Assembly: GCA_029264995.1 (NCBI GenBank)
Contig: JAJUKC010000012.1
Coordinates: 1-42,789, forward strand
Reading direction: 5' to 3'
Length of the DNA: 42,789 nt
Source: Marinobacter sp.
GTDB lineage: Bacteria; Pseudomonadota; Gammaproteobacteria; Pseudomonadales; Oleiphilaceae
Part shown: positions 1 through 7,511 of the stretch, in pieces
Position numbering within the stretch: position 1 is the first letter of the stretch
How the letters are laid out: every line of letters begins with the position of its first letter
The notes under the pieces: model-generated
Told to the model about the DNA's origin: nothing
Databases searched by the model: none
The model's input: the letters and a program-made list of their open reading frames with translations, nothing else
Position numbers and translations under genes: made by a program

Positions 1-1239
1 GAAGGCTTCTTCGGTGGCGGTCGGGTTCTTCAGGTAGCCCTTCATCACGGTGTTACCGCGCAGGAAGATCTCGCCGATGGTCTTGCCGTCTTTCGGCACC
101 GGCTGCATGGTGTTGGGGTCGGCCACCATGGTGCCGCCCAGGGTGTGGTAACGCACGCCCTGGCGCGCTTTGATCTGGGCGCGATCATGCAGGGGCAGCT
201 CGTCCCACTCGGATTTCCAGGCACACACAGTGACCGGTCCATAGACTTCGGTCAGGCCATACACGTGAGTAACCTTGATGCCCATTTCTTCGATGGAGCC
301 AATCACCTGGGCAGGGGGCGCAGCGCCGGCAGTCATGGACTTCACTTCGTGGTCGATGCCCGCCTTGGCTTCCGGGGAGGCATTCAGCAAGGCATTGAGG
401 ACGATCGGGGCACCACACATGTGGGTAACCTGATGATCGCGAATCAGCTGCAGAATCTTCTCCGGGTCTACCCGGCGCAGGCACACGTGGGTACCGGCCA
501 TGGCGGTAATGGTCCAGGGGAAACACCAGCCATTGCAGTGGAACATCGGCAGCGTCCACAGGTACACCGGGTGCATGTCCATGGACCACACCGTCTGGTT
601 GCCCAGCGAGTTAATGTAGGCACCACGATGGTGGTAAACCACGCCCTTGGGGTTGCCGGTGGTACCGGACGTGTAGTTCAGGGAAATAGCATCCCACTCA
701 TTATCCGGGAAGCTCCACTGGAACTGCGGGTCTCCTTCCTGCAGGAAGGCCTCGTAATCCAGATCGCTGACCTGAACGCCCTCACCATACTCCGGGTCAT
801 CCACGTCAATCACCAGCGGCTTGTGCTCCAGATGGCGCACCGCATCCTTAATCACCTGACCGAACTCCCGGTCAGCAATCACCACCTTGGCTTCGCCATG
901 CTCCAGCATGAAGGCGATGGCCTCGGCATCCAGACGAACGTTCAGGGTATTGAGCACGGCACCGATCATGGGCACACCAAAGTGGCACTCCACCATGGCC
1001 GGTATGTTCGGCAGCATCACGGCAACGGTGTCGCCCCGGCCAATTCCACGGCCTTTCAGGGCAGATGCCAGGCGCAGACAACGGTCGTAGGTTTCAGCCC
1101 AGGTGCGGCGGATAGCACCGTGAATGATGGCCGGGTAATCCGGATACACACTGGCCGTGCGCTCGATAAAATCGATGGGGGATTGAACAGCGTAGTTCGC
1201 GTCCCGGGGCTCTAGGCCCTGGTCAAAGATCGACGTCAT
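1..1239 (-). CDS. Acyl-CoA synthetase (AMP-binding), C-terminus cut by window edge
   Basis: ATP-dependent acyl-CoA ligase of the ANL superfamily: it adenylates a carboxylic acid and transfers the acyl group to CoA. The start at 1239 reads MTSIFDQGLEPRDANYAVQS, and the frame stays open for 413 codons to base 1. The family is usually about 540 residues, so roughly 130 C-terminal residues, including the mobile lysine domain, lie outside. The P-loop YTSGTTGNPKG sits near residues 189-199, followed by the LPMFHCNGWCFPW block and the adenine-binding segment THVYGLTEVYGP. The sequence resembles the PRK08162-type group annotated as medium-chain or general acyl-CoA synthetases; the substrate cannot be read from it. 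It is transcribed away from a PAS histidine kinase and response regulator, which could control it (inference). Confidence 0.93.
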   Translation of the reverse strand, partial: MTSIFDQGLEPRDANYAVQSPIDFIERTASVYPDYPAIIHGAIRRTWAETYDRCLRLASALKGRGIGRGDTVAVMLPNIPAMVECHFGVPMIGAVLNTLNVRLDAEAIAFMLEHGEAKVVIADREFGQVIKDAVRHLEHKPLVIDVDDPEYGEGVQVSDLDYEAFLQEGDPQFQWSFPDNEWDAISLNYTSGTTGNPKGVVYHHRGAYINSLGNQTVWSMDMHPVYLWTLPMFHCNGWCFPWTITAMAGTHVCLRRVDPEKILQLIRDHQVTHMCGAPIVLNALLNASPEAKAGIDHEVKSMTAGAAPPAQVIGSIEEMGIKVTHVYGLTEVYGPVTVCAWKSEWDELPLHDRAQIKARQGVRYHTLGGTMVADPNTMQPVPKDGKTIGEIFLRGNTVMKGYLKNPTATEEAF

Positions 1240-1387
1240 TGGCGTGGTCCTCTAACTCGGATGTTGTTCTTATGGCGTATTCAGAAGAATCGCTAAAGCA
1301 GCTATACTCAGCATTGCCGAAAATGGTAGACCACAGCAAAATTACTAGAAACTCTACCATGGTATTATGGGAATACTTCTATAATAT
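1240..1387. promoter_or_regulatory. Divergent promoter region with inverted repeat
   Basis: This 148-bp gap separates the acyl-CoA synthetase from the two-component genes. It holds an inverted repeat, ATGGTAGA (1323-1330) and TCTACCAT (1353-1360), separated by 22 bp. The right arm overlaps a TACCATGGTA palindrome. TATAAT at 1380-1385 lies only two bases before the kinase ATG, too close to serve as its -10 if that start is right; TATTAT at 1363-1368 is an alternative. No regulator can be assigned from sequence. Operator function is inference. Confidence 0.35.
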
Positions 1388-2899
1388 ATGACAAATCCCA
1401 ACAATTCTCGACAAATCAGTCTCCTGCTGGACAGCGACCCGCAACCCACGCTGATTCTGGCAGCCAACGCAACGGTATCCGACTGCAACCGTGCCACCCG
1501 TGAGTTGCTCACTTCCAGTAAAGCACCTTCACCGGATACTTTGTTGCCGGTAAACACTCCGGCGCTGGTGCAGGCGGCCATCAGCCAGGGCCGGGCCATT
1601 GAGGATGTGGAGTCACGGTTCAGTGACCGAATCGTCCTGTGGAGCTTTATTCCCTTGCCGGAAGGTATGCAGGTTCTGGTGCGCGGGCGCGATGCCACCA
1701 ACGACATTCTGGATCAGGAGCGGGCGGTGCGCTCCAACCGGCTTTACCGCCTGATCACCGAAAACACCACCGACCTGATCTCCCGCCATGCCCCGGATGG
1801 CCGTTTTATCGACGCCACGCCCGCCTCCTGGCGGCTACTGGGATACTGGCCCGAAGAGCTGCGCGGCAAGGCCCTGGAAGACGTCTTCCAGGGGGAGAAT
1901 CTGGCCGAGGAGCTGGCACAGACCCGCCACCGGCTGCGGGAAGACGGCTACGCCACCCTCACTCTGGAACTCCATCACCGGGATGGCAGCCGCCGCTGGT
2001 TCGAGATTGCCAGCCGGGCCATTCGCGAGACATACACCGGTGCCGTAGTCGAAGTGATCAGTGTCTCCCGTGATATTACGGCCCGGGTAGAATCGGAAGA
2101 GCAGAACCGACGTCTGGCAGACGAGCTGGCCCACACCGCCCGTCTGGCAACCCTGGGCGAACTCGCCTCGAGCATTGCTCATGAGATGAACCAGCCGCTG
2201 GCCTCCATCGTCAATTTCGCCAGCGCCAGCCAGCGTTTTCTCAAGGAAGCCGACAAGCATCCGGACCGTCTCCTGAAAGTGGACGACGGTCTGCAGAAGA
2301 TCGTACATCATGCCAACCGGGCCTCAGAGGTCATCAAACGGCTGCGAGCTTTCCTGCGCAAGGGCCAGAAGCGCATGGCACCGGTCTCGCTCAATGCCGT
2401 TATCAGCGACGTGGTAAAACTGTGCCAGTGGGAAGCTGAAAAAAACGGGGTCCGGTTACAGGAGTATCTCGCCGCCGATTCTCCCGTGATTACCGCAGAC
2501 CCGGTTCTGTTGGAGCAGGTGTTGATCAACCTGGTCCGTAACGGCATAGAAGCCAATGTCGAAGCCCGTGGCGAAACCGGCCGGCTGTCTCATATCGTGG
2601 TGACCACCTGCATCAACGATCAGCGCGAAACCCTGATCCAGGTCACTGACGAGGGTACGGGCCTGGATAACGAAGGCATACGCCAGATGTTCCAGCCGTT
2701 TTTCACCAGCAAACCCAAAGGCCTGGGGCTCGGGCTTTCCATGAGCCGTTCCATTATCGAAGGTTTTGGCGGCTTTCTCGACGCCATACCCGCCGAAACC
2801 GGCGGGCTGTCATTGATCTGCCGGTTCCCGCCCAACCAGCACCGACCCGCCCCAAATCGCGCCGCAGATTTCGCACATCCGCCAGGAGAAAAACCCTGA
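1388..2899 (+). CDS. Soluble PAS-domain sensor histidine kinase
   Basis: This is a 503-residue histidine kinase with no predicted membrane segment, so probably a cytoplasmic sensor. A weak PAS-like region spans about residues 10-105 and a clearer PAS domain about 118-235 (DGRFIDATPASWRLLGY, then RDGSRRWFEI and VSRDITAR). The dimerisation and phosphoacceptor helix follows, with SSIAHEMNQPL placing the phosphorylated histidine at about 265. The N box is LVRNGIEA and the glycine boxes are TDEGTGLD and GLGLGLSMSR. The architecture is that of FixL/TodS-like soluble kinases. The stop overlaps the next start (TGATG), so it is coupled to the response regulator. No good ribosome-binding site precedes 1388, but the fold begins almost at once, which supports this start. 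The signal is unknown. Confidence 0.93.
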   Translation: MTNPNNSRQISLLLDSDPQPTLILAANATVSDCNRATRELLTSSKAPSPDTLLPVNTPALVQAAISQGRAIEDVESRFSDRIVLWSFIPLPEGMQVLVRGRDATNDILDQERAVRSNRLYRLITENTTDLISRHAPDGRFIDATPASWRLLGYWPEELRGKALEDVFQGENLAEELAQTRHRLREDGYATLTLELHHRDGSRRWFEIASRAIRETYTGAVVEVISVSRDITARVESEEQNRRLADELAHTARLATLGELASSIAHEMNQPLASIVNFASASQRFLKEADKHPDRLLKVDDGLQKIVHHANRASEVIKRLRAFLRKGQKRMAPVSLNAVISDVVKLCQWEAEKNGVRLQEYLAADSPVITADPVLLEQVLINLVRNGIEANVEARGETGRLSHIVVTTCINDQRETLIQVTDEGTGLDNEGIRQMFQPFFTSKPKGLGLGLSMSRSIIEGFGGFLDAIPAETGGLSLICRFPPNQHRPAPNRAADFAHPPGEKP

Positions 2900-3549
2900 T
2901 GCCAGACACGCACAACACTGTCTACGTGGTCGACGACGACGCCGGCATGCTTGAATCCACCCAGTGGCTGCTGGAGTCAGTGGGACTGAAAGTGAAAGCC
3001 TACAGCGATGGCCGCCAGTTTCTGGATGCGGTGGAGGACCAGCGGCCTGGCTGCGTGGTTCTGGATATCCGTATGCCGGGGCTGGGAGGGTTGAACGTAC
3101 AGGAAGAGTTGCAGAAACGAGGCCTGGACGTGCCGATCATCTTTGTGTCCGGCCACGCCGACGTGCCCATTGTGGTACGGGCCTTCAAATCCGGGGCCTT
3201 TGACTTCATCGAAAAACCATTCAACGAACAATTGTTGCTGGACAGTGTGCAACAAGCCCTTCAGGACGCCGACGATCCTGTACCAAACGCAACGCCTGCT
3301 GCCAGTACCGAAGCATTGATTGCCAGCATGACCCGCCGGGAAAAGGATGTATTCCTGCCCCTTGCCCAGGGTTACACCAGCAAGGAAATTGCCGAGCAGC
3401 TGGATGTCAGCGTCAAGACCATCGACCTGTACCGGGCCCGGGTGATGAAGCGCCTTGGTGCCGAGCGCCTGCCAGACGTGACCGGTCTGGCCATTGCCGC
3501 GGGTCTGTTGAACCCGCTCGAACTCAGGCAGCCCGCTCAGCCAGAATGA
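2899..3549 (+). CDS. FixJ/LuxR-type response regulator
   Basis: This 216-residue cognate regulator belongs to the kinase immediately upstream, whose stop it overlaps by one base. The receiver domain spans about residues 7-120, with the acidic pair in YVVDDDAG, phosphoacceptor D56 in VVLDIRMPG, the switch region FVSGHAD and the lysine in IEKPF. A LuxR-type helix-turn-helix follows at about 140-205 (MTRREKDVFLPLAQG, then SKEIAEQLDVSVKTIDLYRA). The IEKPF and TSKEIAEQL style is typical of the FixJ/NarL-like branch paired with PAS kinases. Its target is unknown; the divergent acyl-CoA synthetase and its own operon are natural candidates. The last 13 bp overlap the convergent MocR gene. Confidence 0.94.
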   Translation: MPDTHNTVYVVDDDAGMLESTQWLLESVGLKVKAYSDGRQFLDAVEDQRPGCVVLDIRMPGLGGLNVQEELQKRGLDVPIIFVSGHADVPIVVRAFKSGAFDFIEKPFNEQLLLDSVQQALQDADDPVPNATPAASTEALIASMTRREKDVFLPLAQGYTSKEIAEQLDVSVKTIDLYRARVMKRLGAERLPDVTGLAIAAGLLNPLELRQPAQPE

Positions 3550-4952
3550 CGCTGGACTTCGTGGGCCAGGGAGCCAAGTCGTATCACCGCGGTCTCCAGC
3601 CGGTCTGTCCAGGGATTGCCACCGTTCAGTCGCAGGCAGTTCTCGAACTTGTTGGTGGTTGAGAACATCAGCCCCGGTGCCACGTTGATGTTTTCGGCCC
3701 GGGCGCGCCGATACACTTCAGTACCGGACACACCGTCCGGCAGCTGCACCCAGAGCACAAACCCACCCTGTGGCCGGCTGACCGCCGTGCCCTCCGGGAA
3801 CGACCGGGCCACGGACGAACGCAGCCGTTCGGTCGCCTCACGGTAGTGTTGGCGGGCAGCGCGCAAATAACGATCGTAACCACCCTGCTCCAGAAAATGC
3901 GCCACCGCCAGCTGAGGAATGGACGAGGTTGCCAGGTTGACAAAATATTTGTGCTGGCGGGCACTGGCCATGTGTCGGCCGGGGATCATCCAGCCCAGTC
4001 TCAGGCCCGGTGAAATGGTTTTGGAGAAGGAGCTGCAGTAGATCACGTTATCGGCGCGATCAAAAGCCTTGGCCGGCCGCGGGCGCTCACCCGTGTGGTA
4101 CAGATCGCCATAGATATCGTCTTCAATCAACGGCACATTGGCGGCCGCCAGCATGGCCACCAGTTGTTGCTTGCGCTCGTCCGTCATCCTGGCACCCATA
4201 GGATTACTGTGATTCGGCACCACCACGCAGGCTTTCAGAGGCCACTGCTCCAGGGCCAGCTGAAGCCCCTCCAGGCTGATACCATCGGAGGGATGGGTTG
4301 GAATCTCAATCACCCGGAGCCCCACCACTTCCAGCGCCTGCAGGATTCCCGGAAAGGAAGGCGATTCCACGGCCACAATGTCGCCGGGCTGGGTGACCGC
4401 TCGCAGAGCCAGGATGATGGCCTCCTGGGCACCATTGGTGGCTAGTACATCGTCTGGCGAGATCAGCACGCCGAGGCTGGCCATGCGCTGGGCAATCTGC
4501 CGGCGAAAGGATTCCTTGCCGGGGAAGGCGTAGTCCAGGGTTTCCAAGCCCCGCCGGGCAGCCCACAGGGTGCTCTGCTGGATCTGCCGCAGCGGCAGGT
4601 AATCCGGGTGTGGTATGGCGGTTGCCAACGGCACCATGCGCTTCTGCTCGTCCGCGCACAGATCCAGTGTCATTTCCCGTGCAGACACCGGCAGCGGCTG
4701 GCTGCGTTGTTCCGACATTCTGGGTTCCGGCACGTCCCTGGCAGGCAACCTTACGAAATAGCCACTACGCTCCCTGGCCTGCAGATAGCCACGGGCTTCC
4801 AGCGTCTGGTGGGCCTGAAGCACTGTGGAAATGCTGACACCAAACTGACGGCTGAGCACCCGAACCCCGGGCAAACGCTCACCCTCCCGGTAAACGCCAT
4901 CACGGATCAGCCCCTGCAGCTGATCTGCTACCTGGTTATAAAGCACACCCAT
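3537..4952 (-). CDS. MocR-family PLP-dependent transcriptional regulator
   Basis: This is a GntR-type winged helix fused to a fold-type I aminotransferase domain, the MocR/PdxR/GabR architecture. I chose the ATG at 4952 (MGVLYNQVADQLQGLIRDGV) because GGGAGAAGACC precedes it and the helix-turn-helix begins there; a longer frame reaches 5066 but adds 38 atypical residues. From 4952 it is 471 residues. The DNA-binding domain covers about 1-75. The aminotransferase domain carries NHSNPMG and the PLP-binding lysine K311 in SSFSKTISPGLRLGW. These proteins sense PLP or amino compounds and usually control a divergent gene. Here that is the 101-residue protein and PhzF-family pair starting at 5158, so it is probably their regulator. 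Confidence 0.93.
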   Translation of the reverse strand: MGVLYNQVADQLQGLIRDGVYREGERLPGVRVLSRQFGVSISTVLQAHQTLEARGYLQARERSGYFVRLPARDVPEPRMSEQRSQPLPVSAREMTLDLCADEQKRMVPLATAIPHPDYLPLRQIQQSTLWAARRGLETLDYAFPGKESFRRQIAQRMASLGVLISPDDVLATNGAQEAIILALRAVTQPGDIVAVESPSFPGILQALEVVGLRVIEIPTHPSDGISLEGLQLALEQWPLKACVVVPNHSNPMGARMTDERKQQLVAMLAAANVPLIEDDIYGDLYHTGERPRPAKAFDRADNVIYCSSFSKTISPGLRLGWMIPGRHMASARQHKYFVNLATSSIPQLAVAHFLEQGGYDRYLRAARQHYREATERLRSSVARSFPEGTAVSRPQGGFVLWVQLPDGVSGTEVYRRARAENINVAPGLMFSTTNKFENCLRLNGGNPWTDRLETAVIRLGSLAHEVQRHSG

Positions 4953-5018
4953 GGTCTTCTCCCTGTTTGCAGTGGCCAATCGAGGTCTATTGCAGCAGAT
5001 CCGGCGCCAATTCAGGCA

Positions 5019-5072
5019 GTACAGATTGGCTACTTTTCGGCCAGCACAGTTCAGATTATAGATCATCTGTAC
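5019..5072. promoter_or_regulatory. Candidate MocR operator (inverted repeat)
   Basis: GTACAGAT at 5019-5026 and ATCTGTAC at 5065-5072 are exact reverse complements, centred 46 bp apart, in the 205-bp gap between the MocR gene and the divergent small gene. A TATAGA-like -10 element (about 5056-5061) lies between them. MocR regulators bind paired half-sites in the divergent intergenic region, so these are the best candidates. This is inference from sequence symmetry. Confidence 0.35.
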
Positions 5073-5157
5073 CGTTTCAATGCCTGGTTAACTGAATCTG
5101 TTATGGCAACACGGATAAGCGAACAATAGAGCCATCCACTGAAGAGGGAGTTTCACC

Positions 5158-5463
5158 ATGGCACACGCACAGCAAGCCCACGAGTGTTTTAATCAACAAC
5201 CGGATAGACCCAGAGCCAGTCGGAAGGATCTGTTCAACCTTGCCGGTGCAGACGCTACTACAGGCAACGGTCTCCACCTCAAAACCATACAAGGGCTGGC
5301 CCGGGATGGTATCCGGGTAATCTCGGCCGGCCACAACCACTGGATTCTCACCGGCAACCGCCCGCTGCCGGAAGTCCACTGCTACAGTGAGCAGGAATTA
5401 CAGCGCTTCGCCCGTTCGCCAGCCAGACATTATCTGACCAACCTCAACAGGGAGAACCTATGA
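5158..5463 (+). CDS. Unknown 101-residue protein, first gene of a phzF operon
   Basis: I do not recognise this protein. The frame is 101 residues, starts at an ATG preceded by GAGGGAGTTTCACC, and its end overlaps the PhzF-family start by four bases (ATGA), so the two are translationally coupled. It is soluble-looking, has no signal peptide or membrane segment, and is rich in His, Arg and Asn. The C-terminal half (SAGHNHWILTGNRPLPEVHC, then YSEQELQRFARSPARHYLT) looks like a compact folded domain. The N-terminal 35 residues look disordered. The operon position and divergent MocR regulator suggest it works with the PhzF-like enzyme, as a partner or a second step. No function is claimed. Confidence 0.75.
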   Translation: MAHAQQAHECFNQQPDRPRASRKDLFNLAGADATTGNGLHLKTIQGLARDGIRVISAGHNHWILTGNRPLPEVHCYSEQELQRFARSPARHYLTNLNRENL

Positions 5464-6269
5464 ACACCACACCGATTTATCAGGTCGATGCCTTTACCAA
5501 CACCCTGTTCGGCGGTAATCCGGCGGCCGTTATGCCGCTGGACCAATGGCTGCCAGACGAGCGGATGCAGGCAATAGCGCTGGAGAATAACCTGTCGGAG
5601 ACTGCGTTCCTGGTGCCGTTGCCAGAGTCTGACCGGGCGGATTTTCACATCCGCTGGTTCACCCCTGCGGTGGAAGTACCGTTATGTGGCCATGCCACAC
5701 TGGCCTCGGCGTGGGTGGTGTTCAACCGGCTGAGCTGGCCGGCCGACACCGTGCACTTTCACTCCAAAAGTGGTCCATTGGCCGTTACCCGCCGGGCAGA
5801 AGGCTGGCTGGAGCTGGATTTCCCGAACCTGCCCTTCGAGCACAGGCCAACGCCGGCGCTGATTCTGGAGGCTTTGCCCGGGGCGCCGGCCGAGTCTTTC
5901 TACGTGCCTAACGACACCAATTACATGGTGGTGCTGGGTTCCGAAGACGAGGTACGGAACGCAAACCCGGATAACCGCAAACTGGCCGAGCTGGGCAACC
6001 AGGGCCTGATTGTGACCGCGCCGGGAACGGACTGCGATTTTGTCAGCCGCTATTTCGCTCCCGGCGCCGGTATCGACGAGGACCCCGTGACCGGCTCCAT
6101 CCACAGTGTGTTGGTGCCCTACTGGGCTGAGAAGCTCGGTAAAACGGGACTCAGGGCCCGCCAGGTTTCTGCCCGCGGCGGCGAACTGCGCTGCGAGCTC
6201 CGGGGCGAGCGGGTGGCCATTTCTGGCCAGGCAGCCTTCTACATGGAAGGCTCCGTTCACCTGCCGTGA
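5460..6269 (+). CDS. PhzF-family isomerase/epimerase-like protein
   Basis: This 269-residue member of the PhzF (diaminopimelate epimerase-fold) family has the N-terminal signature YQVDAFTNTLFGGNPAAV. The conserved glutamate is E47 in NNLSETAFL, the residue that acts as acid/base in PhzF. The second-half motifs are FTPAVEVPLCGHATLASA and DEDPVTGSIHS. Length matches the family (about 260-290). No other phenazine gene is present, so a phenazine role is unlikely; most relatives have no known substrate. It overlaps the 101-residue gene upstream by four bases. Control by the divergent MocR protein suggests an amino-acid-like or PLP-linked substrate, which is inference. Confidence 0.92.
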   Translation: MNTTPIYQVDAFTNTLFGGNPAAVMPLDQWLPDERMQAIALENNLSETAFLVPLPESDRADFHIRWFTPAVEVPLCGHATLASAWVVFNRLSWPADTVHFHSKSGPLAVTRRAEGWLELDFPNLPFEHRPTPALILEALPGAPAESFYVPNDTNYMVVLGSEDEVRNANPDNRKLAELGNQGLIVTAPGTDCDFVSRYFAPGAGIDEDPVTGSIHSVLVPYWAEKLGKTGLRARQVSARGGELRCELRGERVAISGQAAFYMEGSVHLP

Positions 6270-6314
6270 GGCTGGTATACTGCCCGGCGTTCTTCACCAA
6301 CGGCGGGTAGTATC

Positions 6315-7505
6315 ATGGCAGGTTCATCCTCAGCGTATGACGTAATCATCATCGGCGCCGGCGCAGCAGGGCTGATGTGTGCGGCAACCGCCGGCTACCG
6401 GGGCCGGCGTGTGCTGGTGCTGGACCATGCCAACAAACCGGGCAAGAAGATTCTGATGTCCGGCGGCGGGCGCTGTAATTTCACCAATCTGAACAGCACA
6501 CCCGCCAATTTCCTCTCGGATAATCCCCATTACTGTATCTCGGCGTTGAAGCGGTACACGCCCCAGGATTTCCTGGAACTCGTGGATCGCCACGGCGTCG
6601 AGTACGAGGAGAAAGCGCCCGGTCAGTTGTTTTGCCGGAACAGCGCCAAAGACGTCCTCAATGTTCTGCTGACCGAATGTGAATGGGCGGGCGCGGAGAT
6701 CCGGCTGAAGACCCAGATTCAGAAGGTACGGGAGGTGAACGGTGGCTATCAGGTTGTGACCGGCAGCGGCGTGCTGAGCTGCGAATCTCTGGTGGTTGCC
6801 TGCGGCGGCCTGTCCATTCCCACCATGGGCGCGACCGGATTCGGTTATGAGCTCGCCAAAACGTTCGGGTTGAACGTCCTGCCGACCCGGGCCGGGCTGG
6901 TGCCCTTTACCCTGCAACCGGAGTTGAAACAGCAACTGGCGCCACTCTCGGGGGTCAGTTGTCCGGTCGATGCCCACTGCCATAACGAGCACTTCCATGA
7001 GCCCATGCTGGTGACGCACCGGGGGCTGAGTGGCCCGGCCATGTTGCAGGTGTCCAGCTACTGGAGGCCGGGGGATGAGGTGCACATCAACCTGTTACCC
7101 GGCCAGCCAATTCAGGAGGACCTGCTGGCACTTCGCAAGCAAAAGCCGCAATCCACTCTGGCGCAGTATCTCAACCAGCATCTGCCAAAACGTTTTGCCC
7201 AGGCATTTAATGAACTTCAGGGCTGGCATGGTCCACTGCAGGGCTGCAGCAATCAGGACATCGAGCAGATTGCCGACACTCTGGGCAACTGGACGGTGAA
7301 ACCGGCCGGCACCGAGGGTTATCGAACCGCAGAAGTGACCTTGGGCGGAGTTGATACACGCCAACTCTCTTCCAAAACCATGGCGGTTCTGGATCGGCCG
7401 AATCTGTTTTTTATTGGCGAAGTGGTGGACGTGACCGGGCACTTGGGTGGTCACAATTTCCAGTGGGCCTGGGCGTCCGGTGTGGCTGCCGGCAACGGAG
7501 CCTGA
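6315..7505 (+). CDS. YhiN/BaiN-family FAD-dependent oxidoreductase
   Basis: This 396-residue flavoprotein belongs to the HI0933/YhiN family. The N-terminal dinucleotide-binding motif is DVIIIGAGAAGLMCA (about residues 8-22). The family hallmark KKILMSGGGRCNFTN follows at about residues 44-58. The C-terminal FAD-contacting block is FIGEVVDVTGHLGGHNFQWA, with TLGGVDTRQLSSKTM before it. Length agrees with the family (about 390-420). Most members have no assigned substrate; a few reduce bile-acid or other enoate intermediates in gut bacteria, which should not be transferred here. It stands alone, 45 bp after the PhzF gene, and ends 6 bp from the convergent lipoprotein gene. Confidence 0.92.
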   Translation: MAGSSSAYDVIIIGAGAAGLMCAATAGYRGRRVLVLDHANKPGKKILMSGGGRCNFTNLNSTPANFLSDNPHYCISALKRYTPQDFLELVDRHGVEYEEKAPGQLFCRNSAKDVLNVLLTECEWAGAEIRLKTQIQKVREVNGGYQVVTGSGVLSCESLVVACGGLSIPTMGATGFGYELAKTFGLNVLPTRAGLVPFTLQPELKQQLAPLSGVSCPVDAHCHNEHFHEPMLVTHRGLSGPAMLQVSSYWRPGDEVHINLLPGQPIQEDLLALRKQKPQSTLAQYLNQHLPKRFAQAFNELQGWHGPLQGCSNQDIEQIADTLGNWTVKPAGTEGYRTAEVTLGGVDTRQLSSKTMAVLDRPNLFFIGEVVDVTGHLGGHNFQWAWASGVAAGNGA

Positions 7506-7511
7506 GCCCCG

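Noticed and set aside
145-1215. Long plus-strand open frame (356 codons) opposite the acyl-CoA synthetase
   Set aside because: His/Gly/Val-rich composition and no recognisable motif; the minus strand carries a clear ANL enzyme, so this is an antisense shadow of a high-GC gene.
1380-1385. TATAAT as -10 element of the kinase gene
   Set aside because: It ends two bases before the ATG, so transcription would start inside the gene; the kinase fold needs the N-terminus coded from 1388.
5460-6269. PhzF-family gene as a sign of phenazine biosynthesis
   Set aside because: No phzA-E or phzG homologue is nearby; the family is much broader than phenazine synthesis.
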